Shown one piece after another: positions 5,581 to 12,939 of a stretch of 26,965 nt of DNA (within the stretch, counting starts at the first letter, position 1; every line of letters begins with the position of its first letter). The notes under the pieces are model-generated. The model saw nothing but the letters and a program-made list of their open reading frames with translations, was not told where the DNA came from and did not search any database. This DNA is from a virus. Both the position numbers and the translations under genes were made by a program. The DNA is taken from positions 1 to 26,965 of IMG/VR virus record IMGVR_UViG_3300044641_006043; one strand, given 5' to 3'.

Positions 5581-5931
5581 ATGGCCGCAGTAGCAAACAC
5601 CGCTATCGACCGCTTCACCAACCTGGTGGAGTACACCGGCGGCACGCTATCCGCTGTAGACCAGTGGATGGAAGTTCCCGCCCAATCTTCCAGTTATACC
5701 TTTGCTGCCACAGTTACCGGAGGCGCCAACTTCCAACTGGCACTCGAATGCAGCTTCAACGGCAACGGCAACTGGTTCACTATCGATAACGGCAAAACTA
5801 TTAACTCCAACGGTCAATACGTTTACTTTTACGACGGCAAACCTGCGGCCAAAATCCGTATGCGCGTCGCATCCATCTCATCTGGAACGCCCTCAATCGT
5901 TCCCCACATTGCAGTCGCCTATCACGGTTAA
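5581..5931 (+). CDS. unknown beta-rich protein, possible virion decoration protein
   Basis: A 116-residue protein with GAGGAAG at 5569-5575 as ribosome binding site. It alternates polar and hydrophobic residues throughout (SSYTFAATVTGGANFQLALE, then WFTIDNGKTI, YVYFYDGK, KIRMRVASISSG, PHIAVAYHG), as in a beta-sandwich. Cysteine is nearly absent, and there is no signal or membrane helix. The placement between terL and portal and the fold type suggest a minor virion or capsid decoration protein; this is inference. The family is not recognised with certainty. Its stop overlaps the next start (TAATGA). Confidence 0.65.
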   Translation: MAAVANTAIDRFTNLVEYTGGTLSAVDQWMEVPAQSSSYTFAATVTGGANFQLALECSFNGNGNWFTIDNGKTINSNGQYVYFYDGKPAAKIRMRVASISSGTPSIVPHIAVAYHG

Positions 5932-6125
5932 TGATCCAAACAATCAACGGAGGCTGTATTCACGTCGAAATCGACGCTGAGGACGGCCTCACCCACGCCA
6001 CATTCGTATTCAAGACCCCACAAAACCCGGAAATTATCGGTGGCTTCGTAACCAAGCTCGTGCAAGGCATCGAAGTGCTGGTACCAATCAACGATCCCGA
6101 CGACGAGGAGGAGGACGATGATTGA
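5931..6125 (+). CDS. small acidic protein
   Basis: A 64-residue protein overlapping the previous stop by one base. Residues 1-50 look like a small beta fold (INGGCIHVEIDAEDG, ATFVFKTPQNPEIIGGF), and it ends in a very acidic tail (NDPDDEEEDDD). The DNA for that tail supplies the GAGGAGGAGG ribosome binding site of the next gene at 6118, an economical double use. It is strikingly opposite in charge to the basic peptides just upstream, so it may pair with them or with another basic surface. No known function. Confidence 0.65.
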   Translation: MIQTINGGCIHVEIDAEDGLTHATFVFKTPQNPEIIGGFVTKLVQGIEVLVPINDPDDEEEDDD

Positions 6126-6390
6126 GTACCGAGGCGAAAAGTTCGAGGGCTACAACAAACCAAAGCGCACGCCAAAACACCCAGATAAATCACACGTTGT
6201 CCTAGCAAAAGAGGGCGACAAAGTAAAACTTATCCGTTTCGGCCAACAGGGTGTGTCTGGATCACCCAAGCAAGCGAACGAGAGCGAGGCGGACCGCAAA
6301 CGCCGCGAAGCTTTCCTTGCTAGACACGCAGCTAACATTAAGAAGGGCAAAATGTCGGCTGCCTACTGGAGCGCCCGCGAAAAATGGTGA
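6118..6390 (+). CDS. conserved phage protein of the 'GYNKPKRTP...FGQQGVSGS' type
   Basis: A 90-residue basic protein that overlaps the previous gene by 8 bases. Recognised segments are FEGYNKPKRTPKHPDKSHVV, VKLIRFGQQGVSGS, SEADRKRREAFLARHAANI and the end KKGKMSAAYWSAREKW. I know this pattern as a small protein widespread in tailed phages next to terminase and portal genes. Its role is not established; a part in packaging or in the virion is plausible from position. A strong ribosome binding site lies within the acidic tail codons of the preceding gene. Confidence 0.72.
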   Translation: MIEYRGEKFEGYNKPKRTPKHPDKSHVVLAKEGDKVKLIRFGQQGVSGSPKQANESEADRKRREAFLARHAANIKKGKMSAAYWSAREKW

Positions 6391-6394
6391 CTAA

Positions 6395-7936
6395 ATGACC
6401 TACTCAGTGCCCGGCCAGATCCGCACCCATATCGTCGCCACGACCTACGAGGGCAGCGGCGATAGCCCCTTTGTGCGTACAGCAGCAGTGCTGGACATGC
6501 TGAAGGGCTGGGAAGTGATGAAAGCGGTTAGCCGCGGCACGGAGTATCTGCGCGAAAACAGCGAAGCCTTCCTCCCACTGGAACCACGGGAGGACTACCG
6601 GGCCTATTTAAGCCGCGTAAACCGAGCTGTATTTTCGCCTTACACGCAGCGTTTGATCCGTGCAGCTACGGGTCTGATCCTGCGCCGGCCGATCATGCTG
6701 GAAGGCGACCCATACTGGCGCGAAATTTTTGCCCGCGACGTTGACGGCTGCGGTTCCGATCTGGACGAATACGCCCGCCGCCTGCTGCTGACAAGCATCA
6801 CCTACGGCCACGCACACACACTGGTCGACTTCCCAGCCCCGTCTGGCGCCCGCAGTTTGGCCGAAGAGCGTGCCATGGGCCGCCGCCCGTACTGGGTAGA
6901 AGTCGACCCCGCCAACGTCTACGGCTGGCGCCTAGACCGCGACGCCGCATACGGCACCTTGACCCAGGTGCGCATCTACGAAAAAGCGATTGTCCCCGAG
7001 GGCCGCTTCGGCGAAAAAACCTACGAACAAATCCGCGTCATCGAACCGGGCCGCTACGAGGTCTACCGCCAGCGCAGCCCACTCCAGCCAATCCAAAGCT
7101 ACGGCCCCGGCTTCCTGGAGCCCAACTCCCAAAGCTCGGACTACGAGATTGTGGAGTCCGGCGTCTACAGCCTCGGCGAAATCCCCCTTGTGACGCACTA
7201 CGCGAACAAGGTGGACACGATGGTTAGCCGCCCACCGCTGCTGGACGTGGCCTACCTAAACCTGGCTCACTTCCAACGCCAAGCCGACCTAATCCACAGC
7301 CTCCACATTGCCTCCCAGCCGTTGCTGGTCCTTGAGGGCTGGGACGACCAAACCAAGGACATGGCAGTAAGCGTGAACTACGCGATTGCCACCCAACCGG
7401 GCAACAAGGTCTACTACGTGGAGCCTGCGTCCGGTGCATTCGAGGCGCAGTCGAACGAAATCAAGGAACTGCAGGCGCAAATGGCGATGCTTGGCATCAG
7501 CACGCTGAGCCAGCAGAAATTTGTAGCGGAATCTGCGGATGCCCGCCGCCTCGACAAGGTCGACACCAACTCGATGTTGGCCGCAATCAGCCTCGACCTG
7601 GAGCAAAGCCTGCAGAAAGCATTTGACTACGCCGCCGAATATCTCGGGCTGGAGCCACCGGAAGTCAAGATCAGCCGTGATTTTGACGTGAACCGTCTGA
7701 TCGGCCAAGACATTACGGCGATTACAACGCTGTACGACAAGGGCGCGATCTCACTGGAGGAGATGCGTGCCATTTTGGCCGAGGGCGAAATCCTCCCGAC
7801 CGGCGACTTTGGCGATCTCCCCAGCGAAGAACCCGAAGAAACCGAAGAAATGGAAGACGTGGAAGATACCGCCATGTCCGAAGACTCTGCAGACGACTCA
7901 GAAATGGAGGATGACGATTCTTCTGCAGTAGACTAG
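6395..7936 (+). CDS. portal protein (DUF4055 type)
   Basis: The 513-residue protein is the dodecameric portal through which DNA enters and leaves the capsid. The N-terminal half has the features I associate with DUF4055 portals: YLRENSEAFLPLEPREDYRA, YLSRVNRAVFSPYTQRLIRA, TGLILRRPIML and the YGHAHTLVDFP segment. A helical clip/stem part follows, with MVSRPPLLDVAYLNLAHFQR, and a C-terminal wing-like helical part near LDKVDTNSMLAAISLDLEQS. The last ~45 residues are extremely acidic (Glu/Asp-rich with Met and Ser), which might contact basic partners. Size and place between terminase and scaffold are typical. Confidence 0.9.
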   Translation: MTYSVPGQIRTHIVATTYEGSGDSPFVRTAAVLDMLKGWEVMKAVSRGTEYLRENSEAFLPLEPREDYRAYLSRVNRAVFSPYTQRLIRAATGLILRRPIMLEGDPYWREIFARDVDGCGSDLDEYARRLLLTSITYGHAHTLVDFPAPSGARSLAEERAMGRRPYWVEVDPANVYGWRLDRDAAYGTLTQVRIYEKAIVPEGRFGEKTYEQIRVIEPGRYEVYRQRSPLQPIQSYGPGFLEPNSQSSDYEIVESGVYSLGEIPLVTHYANKVDTMVSRPPLLDVAYLNLAHFQRQADLIHSLHIASQPLLVLEGWDDQTKDMAVSVNYAIATQPGNKVYYVEPASGAFEAQSNEIKELQAQMAMLGISTLSQQKFVAESADARRLDKVDTNSMLAAISLDLEQSLQKAFDYAAEYLGLEPPEVKISRDFDVNRLIGQDITAITTLYDKGAISLEEMRAILAEGEILPTGDFGDLPSEEPEETEEMEDVEDTAMSEDSADDSEMEDDDSSAVD

Positions 7937-7958
7937 AACTGCACCGTATTACTTCACA

Positions 7959-8135
7959 GTGGAGTCACTTGCTGAAGTTCTTCAACCGGATGGTTCTACC
8001 CGGTGGGAACTGGTCTCGCTAACTGAGGCCTCAATTCATCCTGACAAACAGGAAGAGGAAAAGCCGGCAAAGCGTAGCCGCAAGGCCACTGTGGAGTCGA
8101 CCTTCGTAGAACCATCCTTCAAAACCGACTACTAA
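7959..8135 (+). CDS. 58 aa unknown protein between portal and scaffold
   Basis: A GTG at 7959 opens a 58-codon frame ending at TAA 8133-8135. The product has a beta-like start (ESLAEVLQPDGSTRWELVSL) and a charged, basic tail (DKQEEEKPAKRSRKATVES, then FVEPSFKTDY). The in-frame codons upstream of the GTG (APYYFT) also look protein-like, so the true start could be earlier and non-canonical; a stop at 7929-7931 limits this. The frame fills the portal-scaffold gap almost exactly, with 3 bases to the scaffold ATG, which supports it. The family is not recognised. Confidence 0.55.
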   Translation: MESLAEVLQPDGSTRWELVSLTEASIHPDKQEEEKPAKRSRKATVESTFVEPSFKTDY

Positions 8136-8138
8136 TTC

Positions 8139-8858
8139 ATGGAAGAGCACGTCATTGTGGAGACGCCCGTGGCGACTCCTACCCAGCCCGTGGCTGGAGC
8201 CGACACCGCTCCAACTCCCGATTTGACCGTAGTCCGTGCGGACTACGAAGCCCAAATCAACGCGCTAAAGACTCAAGCTACGGAAGCCGAGGAGCGATTC
8301 CAAGGCATCAAATCGAAGCTTGATGAGGTCTACAAACGCCAAGACGACCAGCGCAAAAAGACGCTGGAAGATCAAGGCCAATGGAAAGACCTTTGGGAGG
8401 AAGCTAACCGCACCGCCCAAGAAAAGGAGCAGCAAATCGGTGATTTGCAGCGCCAACTTGACGATCTTCGTCAATCAAACGAGAGCGCAGCAATTCGCAC
8501 CAAAGCGATTGCAGCAATCAGCCATGCCGGCGCCATCAACGCCGAGCAAATGCTCCAGCTGGTACAAAACAATCTCCGTAAAAGCGACAGCGGCAGCGTT
8601 GTTGTACTTAACGGCGGCGTGGAGCAAGACCTAACAACGTATTTGGCTACGTTGAAAAACCCCGGCTCAGGCTATGAGCACCACTTCAAGCCGAGTGCTG
8701 CAGCTGGAATGGGCGCAAAGCCAACTACAGCAACAGTTTCGGCGTCAGGTGTATCGAACCCCTGGAAAGAAGGTTCCATCAACCTGACACAACAGATGCT
8801 AATTTCTAGTCAGGATCCTGATCTCGCAGCTGTGCTGAAGAGAGAAGCAGGCCTTTAA
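8139..8858 (+). CDS. capsid scaffolding protein
   Basis: A 239-residue protein with the classic build of a phage scaffold. It has a disordered Pro/Thr-rich N-terminus, a long coiled coil from about residue 33 to 117 (VVRADYEAQINALKTQATEA through QIGDLQRQLDDLRQSNESAA), a helical stretch with INAEQMLQLVQNNLRKS, a linker, and a C-terminal segment (NPWKEGSINLTQQMLISS, then DPDLAAVLKREAGL). Scaffold proteins guide capsid assembly and leave before or during packaging. Its place directly before the major capsid gene fits. No protease motif is visible, so it is probably not a protease-scaffold fusion. Confidence 0.85.
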   Translation: MEEHVIVETPVATPTQPVAGADTAPTPDLTVVRADYEAQINALKTQATEAEERFQGIKSKLDEVYKRQDDQRKKTLEDQGQWKDLWEEANRTAQEKEQQIGDLQRQLDDLRQSNESAAIRTKAIAAISHAGAINAEQMLQLVQNNLRKSDSGSVVVLNGGVEQDLTTYLATLKNPGSGYEHHFKPSAAAGMGAKPTTATVSASGVSNPWKEGSINLTQQMLISSQDPDLAAVLKREAGL

Positions 8859-8860
8859 TT

Positions 8861-8878
8861 AGCGCACCTGTGGTGCTT
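8861..8878 (+). terminator. possible weak terminator or mRNA hairpin before the capsid gene
   Basis: AGC-g-CACC and GGTGCT pair around TGT, with a bulged G, followed by only three or four Ts. The structure is weak and may serve as a processing or stability element upstream of the capsid message rather than as a terminator. The AAAGGTG run at 8918-8924 is a likely ribosome binding site for the capsid gene. Confidence 0.3.
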
Positions 8879-8931
8879 TACCTAGTCCGTGACTGGGGCC
8901 CCGCAAACATTACCCCCAAAGGTGTTTAGAA

Positions 8932-10011
8932 ATGGCCGCACCATTTCAGAACTATTCCGGCGGTGTCCTTCTCGCGGACATCGTCAAGCGCAATAACCTC
9001 AGCACCTATGTGTCTGAGGCCATCAAGGATCGCAGCCTCTTCCTGAAGAGCGGTGCTGTTGTTCGCAACAGCGTGCTCGACTCCCGTGAAGGCGGCACCC
9101 GCATCCAGGTCCCCGAGTTCAACCCCGTGACTCCCACCGAGGAGATCATGAATGGGACGGCTACCTGGGGTACCAGCAACAACGGCTATCTGACCCCTCA
9201 AAAGGTTGGTACCGACACCCAGATTGCAACCATCTGCCATCGTGGATTTGCTTACGCAGTCGACGATATTGCGATGCTTGCAGCGGGCGAAGACCCCATG
9301 CTGCACATCCGCAACCAGCTTGCTGATGCAATCAACAAACTGAACAGTGCCCGTCTGTTCAGCCAACTGGCCGGTCTGTTTGGCACTGCTCTGTCTGCCA
9401 ACAGCCTCGACCTGGGTGTTGCCGCCGCTTCCGGCGCCGGCGAAGCCAACTTCCTGACTGGCGCCTCTGTGGCCCGTGCACGCGCCCTCCTGGGTGAGCG
9501 CGGCGACGAACTGGACATTCTGGTGGTTCACCCCTCTGTGGGCTTCTACCTGTACCAGATTGGCCTTCTGACCTTCTCTACCTCCGCCCTTGCTGCTGCC
9601 GGCAGCGTGGTTTGGGGTGGCGGCGGCGTTGGCGTCGGCGCTCGTGCCATCGGCGAATTCGCCGGTTGCCGCGTGATCATGGATCCCCTGGTGAACACCG
9701 TTGCCCCTGGCACCGCCGGTCACCAGCGCGAGTTCTACTGCTACCTGACCCGCAGTGGAACCATCATGGAAGGCGTGCAGCAGGACCTGCGCATCGAAGC
9801 CGACCGCAACATCCTGTCCAAGCAGGACGTGCTCTCGGTCGACTACCACTCTGCCTACCACGTGATGGGCACCAAGTGGGTGGACGCAGGCGACAACCCG
9901 ACCAACACCAACCTGGCCACCGCCAACAAGTGGGGCTCCACCTACGACATCGACCTGATCCCCCTGGTTCAGCTCACCGTCAACAGCCCCCTCGACACCA
10001 CCACCATCTGA
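8932..10011 (+). CDS. major capsid protein
   Basis: A 359-residue protein, the main shell subunit, probably of HK97 fold. It follows the scaffold gene and has the layout of a phage coat: an N-arm with APFQNYSGGVLLADIVKRNN, then a strand-rich part (GGTRIQVPEFNPVTPTEEI), a helix near DPMLHIRNQLADAINKLNSA, the flexible Gly/Ala-rich part WGGGGVGVGARAI, and a C-terminal beta part (FYCYLTRSGTIMEGVQQDLR). Codon use is extremely C-ended and uniform, as expected for the most abundant virion protein. This bias also produces a long antisense open frame, which I treat as a shadow. No prohead protease is seen, so maturation probably occurs without cleavage by a known protease. Confidence 0.88.
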   Translation: MAAPFQNYSGGVLLADIVKRNNLSTYVSEAIKDRSLFLKSGAVVRNSVLDSREGGTRIQVPEFNPVTPTEEIMNGTATWGTSNNGYLTPQKVGTDTQIATICHRGFAYAVDDIAMLAAGEDPMLHIRNQLADAINKLNSARLFSQLAGLFGTALSANSLDLGVAAASGAGEANFLTGASVARARALLGERGDELDILVVHPSVGFYLYQIGLLTFSTSALAAAGSVVWGGGGVGVGARAIGEFAGCRVIMDPLVNTVAPGTAGHQREFYCYLTRSGTIMEGVQQDLRIEADRNILSKQDVLSVDYHSAYHVMGTKWVDAGDNPTNTNLATANKWGSTYDIDLIPLVQLTVNSPLDTTTI

Positions 10012-10034
10012 TAATCAGATTGCGTGTACATCAG

Positions 10035-10058
10035 GCCCCACTTCGGTGGGGCTTTTTT
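10035..10058 (+). terminator. strong rho-independent terminator after the capsid gene
   Basis: GCCCCAC and GTGGGGC form a perfect 7-bp GC-rich stem around the stable tetraloop TTCG, followed by TTTTTT. It caps the high-level capsid message. Confidence 0.95.
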
Positions 10059-10063
10059 CTTGG

Positions 10064-10072
10064 CGCTACACT
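10064..10072 (+). promoter_or_regulatory. -10-like element restarting transcription after the capsid terminator
   Basis: CGCTACACT contains TACACT, the same hexamer as the minus-strand element at 2021-2029, and is followed by GAAACA. It lies between the terminator and the GTG start at 10097, so it could drive the head-tail joining genes at a lower level. Confidence 0.35.
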
Positions 10073-10096
10073 GAAACAAAGGTGATCTAAGTAGTT

Positions 10097-10627
10097 GTGC
10101 CCGCAACGATCAACGCTACTTTGAGCAGCGCGACGGCGAACAGCTACGTCACTTTGGCTGAGGCCGACTCTTATTTCGAGACCGTTCCAGACAGCGCGAG
10201 CTGGGACAACAAGACCACGGACCAAAAAAACCGTTCTTTGATCACAGCCACCCGCTGGATCGACAGCCTGAATTTCTACGGCGACCGTTGCGACGAAGAC
10301 CAAGCCCTGAAGTGGCCGCGCAATAACTACGACTACGACCAAGTCGAACTGGACTGCTCACTAATCCCAAGCGAGATCAAATACGCAACATTTGAACTGG
10401 CACGAGCCCTAGCCAACGACACCGACGCAATCACAGGTAATAACGCCACCACAGGTCTTTACGAGGAAGTCGAACTAGGCGATCTGCGCGTCAAGTACAA
10501 CACTCGCAGCCAATCGAGCGGCTCAGTAAACAACATCTTCGACGTTTACCCTTGGTTGCAGTCTTACCTAGGCGGCTACACATTGGGCGGCACTGGCACT
10601 TACCAATTCCGCATTTACCGAGGCTGA
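10097..10627 (+). CDS. head-tail adaptor (DnaT-like connector family)
   Basis: A 176-residue protein starting at GTG 10097. The N-terminal part reads like the ring-forming adaptor family that databases often label DnaT-like: NSYVTLAEADSYFETV, then WDNKTTDQKNRSLITATRWI, DSLNFYGDR and the W/P-rich KWPRNNYDYD. A helical middle (IPSEIKYATFELARALAND) and a C-terminal arm ending in FRIYRG follow. Such proteins sit under the portal and link it to the tail. Position directly after the capsid gene, as first of four short joining genes, agrees. Function is inferred from family and gene order. Confidence 0.75.
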   Translation: MPATINATLSSATANSYVTLAEADSYFETVPDSASWDNKTTDQKNRSLITATRWIDSLNFYGDRCDEDQALKWPRNNYDYDQVELDCSLIPSEIKYATFELARALANDTDAITGNNATTGLYEEVELGDLRVKYNTRSQSSGSVNNIFDVYPWLQSYLGGYTLGGTGTYQFRIYRG

Positions 10628-10628
10628 T

Positions 10629-11006
10629 ATGTCTTTAATCGACTCCACCTTTTCAGCAATTCCCGGCCCACTAATCCAGCAGTGGGGCGAGACAGTCACG
10701 TACATCAAAACCACTACCCCACGCACCTATAACCCAACAACTGGGGCAGTCACTGGAGCTGACACAAATGTGATGCTGAAAGCGATTGTTTCGCCAGTAA
10801 ATGTGCGCGAATCCGAAGGTTTGTACCAAGCAACCGACGTGCAGTTTTTGATCGGCACCGACGAGCTTGGAACGTATTACCCGAGCGAGGCTGATCGCAT
10901 CCAATACACGCAAGCCGGCGTAACCCGCGAGGCCAAGATCATCAACGTACGAAGCTATCGCGGCGAAAACCCCGTAATCCACACCATCATTGCGAGGCCC
11001 CAGTAG
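10629..11006 (+). CDS. head-tail joining (stopper-like) protein
   Basis: A 125-residue, beta-rich protein. The segment LIQQWGETVTYIKTTTPRTY and the pattern of strands (VMLKAIVSPVNVRE, DVQFLIGTDELGTYYP, AKIINVRSYRGE) fit the small beta-barrel proteins that close the head and join it to the tail. The start is one base after the preceding stop. Place after the adaptor and before the neck protein fits the usual order. I do not see a motif that names one family beyond doubt. Confidence 0.65.
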   Translation: MSLIDSTFSAIPGPLIQQWGETVTYIKTTTPRTYNPTTGAVTGADTNVMLKAIVSPVNVRESEGLYQATDVQFLIGTDELGTYYPSEADRIQYTQAGVTREAKIINVRSYRGENPVIHTIIARPQ

Positions 11007-11563
11007 TGGCAAAATTTAGTGCTTTAGTCGAAGACATAGACAAGAAATTTTTTGCTTCTGTCTATAACGCGGTAAAAGCAGTAGGTCAGGAAGTAGTTGC
11101 GGATCTGCAGCAGCGTGGTCCAAGCTGGACAGGGCGTTTTTCTAACTCTTGGGAGCTTGCCGAAGGTAGCGTGGCGGTAAGTGGCGGTGGCGCACAGGGC
11201 GAACCAGCAGCCGTAGTTTTTCCTAAAGCTACACCGAGCTTAAAAAAGTTTTCTACTAACGCAGAAATAGTTTTTCGTATTACAAACACAACGCCTCAAC
11301 CATCCAAAGACATAGCCTTAGATAAGGCTGAAGGTACGTTTCGGCATATCACACCGAAACCGCTGACCGCTTTGGGACGCAGCAAATACGAAGAATTTAC
11401 ACAGGGCCGTGCCCCTAACTCTTTACGTGGTGCTGCTGGCACTGCAGGCCCAGGAAAATCCAGTCGTACAGCCGCATTGAATTGGTACTCTGACTATTTA
11501 AGTGGTGGCTACATTCCACGCATAATAAAAACACAACTCAGTGCCGTTGTGTCTCGGTCCTAA
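11006..11563 (+). CDS. neck / minor head-tail protein (HK97 gp10-like position)
   Basis: A 185-residue basic protein that overlaps the preceding stop by one base, using GTG. It starts with a helix (IDKKFFASVYNAVKAVGQEV followed by VADLQQRGPSWTG) and then the SWTGRFSNSW segment typical of gp10-like tail-completion proteins. A strand-rich middle and a Gly-rich loop (SLRGAAGTAGPGKSSR) follow. Position between stopper and tail terminator agrees. Codon use is clearly richer in A/T-ended codons than in its neighbours, resembling the tape-measure gene, which suggests a different origin or a lower expression level. Confidence 0.65.
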   Translation: MAKFSALVEDIDKKFFASVYNAVKAVGQEVVADLQQRGPSWTGRFSNSWELAEGSVAVSGGGAQGEPAAVVFPKATPSLKKFSTNAEIVFRITNTTPQPSKDIALDKAEGTFRHITPKPLTALGRSKYEEFTQGRAPNSLRGAAGTAGPGKSSRTAALNWYSDYLSGGYIPRIIKTQLSAVVSRS

Positions 11564-11994
11564 TGAACTACCAAGCAATTCGCGCTGCCGTCGAAAATCC
11601 GCTGCTTTCAGCCTTTGGAGCACTGAGTCCAGCAGTGCCGGTGTATTTCGACAACATCACGGCTGCTCCAGCGAACAGCACAACCGAGCATGTCAGGGTA
11701 AACGTCACCTTTGGCATCACGAACGAACCAAGCTTGACTACAAGCTTTGATTACGCACGTGGAGCGGTGGTAATCCGCATTTTCACCGAAAAAGGCCGTG
11801 GCCCTGCCCGCAACCAAACGCTTATTACGACAGCAGTAAACGTCTTAGAAACACTTAACAACAGCACAAAAAACAACACGGGCGTATTTTTCCGCGTCGG
11901 CGAGATTACAGGCCCGACTTTCTCCGCAGTGGAAGATTCACCGCTGTTTGTTGGAAGAGTTGAGGCCCCATACAGGGCTACAGTTATCTCTTAG
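11563..11994 (+). CDS. tail terminator (DUF4128-like)
   Basis: A 143-residue protein that shares one base with the preceding stop. The opening NYQAIRAAVENPLLSAFGAL and the next strand VPVYFDNITAAP resemble DUF4128/tail-terminator proteins, which cap the finished tail tube and bind the neck. Strand GAVVIRIFTEKGRGPARNQT, a helix (LITTAVNVLETLNN) and a final strand (FVGRVEAPYRATVIS) complete the expected fold. Length and place before the tail tube gene fit this role. Confidence 0.75.
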   Translation: MNYQAIRAAVENPLLSAFGALSPAVPVYFDNITAAPANSTTEHVRVNVTFGITNEPSLTTSFDYARGAVVIRIFTEKGRGPARNQTLITTAVNVLETLNNSTKNNTGVFFRVGEITGPTFSAVEDSPLFVGRVEAPYRATVIS

Positions 11995-12029
11995 AAGTTG
12001 AGCCAATAAAACGCTAACCTGTATTAAGC

Positions 12030-12042
12030 CGGGCAGTGCCCG
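12030..12042 (+). promoter_or_regulatory. short palindrome in the leader of the tail tube gene
   Basis: CGGGCA-G-TGCCCG is a perfect inverted repeat in the leader, 28 bases before the ATG at 12070. A TAACCT box (12015-12020) lies just upstream, resembling TAACCT at 3655-3660. It may be a message-stabilising hairpin or an operator. Nothing decides between these. Confidence 0.3.
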
Positions 12043-12069
12043 CCCCCACAAATACTTTTGGTACGCCCT

Positions 12070-12843
12070 ATGGCCACCACTGTTCTGTCCGGCACGTCCG
12101 GCGCCCTCTACTACAAGCCCGCTGGAACCATCGGAACTTTCGGTGAAGCCGGCGTGAACACGACCACCAACACGATCACCGTTGAGCCCTACCTGAACTT
12201 CAAGGTCAGCGACCCCGTGAAGTTCCAGCTGGTGAACTCCCAGACTGGCGGCAGCGGCAGCGGCACTCTGCCCGCTCCTCTCAGTGCTGCTACCACCTAC
12301 TACGTGCTCAGCTACACAGCTGCCACTGGTGCACTTCAAGTTTCCACCAGTGCCGGCGGCACCGCAGTCGACATTAGCGACGACGGCACCGCTGTAACCC
12401 CCAACGAGTTTGAGGTTTACTACGCCGACTTCGAGGTTGTGGGCCAAGTCCGCGACTGGAGCTTCGAGGTAACCCGTTCGGAAATCGACGTTACGACCAT
12501 CGGCCAAACCCCCGGTCAGTACGTCCCCTTCCGTAACTACATCAGCGGCTTCGGCGACGGCACCGGCACTGCCACCGTCTACATGACCAACGAGGCGGCT
12601 TCGCTCTCGAACCGTCTGGTGGAAGACGTGCTGCAGCGCCAGCAAGTGGGCGCAGCCTTCAAGCTGTACACCGACCGCGTGTTCACCGGCGGCGCTCTGA
12701 GCGAGAGCCTGAGCCGTTCGATCTCGTTCGACGCCGTGATCACCTCGGCCAGCATGAACGTGAACCCCGACGACGCCCAGTCGGTGTCGATCAACTTCCG
12801 CCCCTCCGGCGCCCCCACCTTCGACTTCAGCACCTCGGCCTGA
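12070..12843 (+). CDS. major tail tube protein
   Basis: A 257-residue protein. The start is ATG 12070; an upstream TTG at 12058 would add only four residues. It follows the terminator gene and precedes the chaperone pair, the standard place for the tube protein. Recognisable parts are ATTVLSGTSGALYYKPAGTI at the N-terminus, DWSFEVTRSEIDVTTIGQTP followed by GQYVPFRNYISG (a loop and strand pair conserved in tube proteins), and the final strand AVITSASMNVNPDDAQSVSI. Codon use is strongly C-ended, like the capsid gene, as expected for a protein present in hundreds of copies. A segment around residues 50-115 looks like an added beta domain. The gene end is imperfectly duplicated downstream. Confidence 0.85.
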   Translation: MATTVLSGTSGALYYKPAGTIGTFGEAGVNTTTNTITVEPYLNFKVSDPVKFQLVNSQTGGSGSGTLPAPLSAATTYYVLSYTAATGALQVSTSAGGTAVDISDDGTAVTPNEFEVYYADFEVVGQVRDWSFEVTRSEIDVTTIGQTPGQYVPFRNYISGFGDGTGTATVYMTNEAASLSNRLVEDVLQRQQVGAAFKLYTDRVFTGGALSESLSRSISFDAVITSASMNVNPDDAQSVSINFRPSGAPTFDFSTSA

Positions 12844-12858
12844 TAGGCTGCTGGCGCA

Positions 12859-12882
12859 GTTGAATTCAGCACCCCGGCCTAA
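12859..12882 (+). repeat. imperfect duplicate of the tail tube gene 3' end
   Basis: The 24 bases here match the last 24 bases of the tube gene (12820-12843) at 19 positions, 39 bases further on and in the same frame. The first copy encodes FDFSTSA-stop, the second VEFSTPA-stop. TGA and TAG stand between them. The second copy also supplies the left arm of the terminator at 12872. Confidence 0.6.
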
Positions 12883-12897
12883 CCGCCGGGGTTTTTT
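12872..12897 (+). terminator. strong rho-independent terminator after the tail tube gene
   Basis: CCCCGGC and GCCGGGG form a 7-bp stem around CTAACC, followed by TTTTTT. It separates the abundant tube message from the chaperone and tape-measure genes. Confidence 0.95.
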
Positions 12898-12907
12898 GTC
12901 TCTATTT

Positions 12908-12916
12908 TGCTACAGT
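12908..12916 (+). promoter_or_regulatory. extended -10-like element before the chaperone gene
   Basis: TGCTACAGT is identical to the element at 3373-3381. It follows the terminator by 10 bases and precedes the ATG at 12940 by 23 bases. It suggests re-initiation after the terminator. Confidence 0.45.
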
Positions 12917-12939
12917 AACCTTATAACCAATCAACTGGT

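Noticed and set aside
7925-7962. +1 frameshift from the portal stop into the 7959 frame
   Set aside because: The frame continues through the portal stop region for a few protein-like codons, but there is no slippery sequence beyond a stop in the A site, and a separate GTG start explains the data more simply.
8745-8770. tRNA-like T-loop (ATCGAACCCC)
   Set aside because: It lies inside the scaffold gene and no acceptor or anticodon stem can be formed around it.
8926-9861. 311-codon minus-strand open frame opposite the major capsid gene
   Set aside because: It mirrors the extreme C-ended codon bias of the capsid gene, has no promoter or ribosome binding site, and its composition (Gly/Ala/His/Val-rich, low order) is typical of an antisense shadow.
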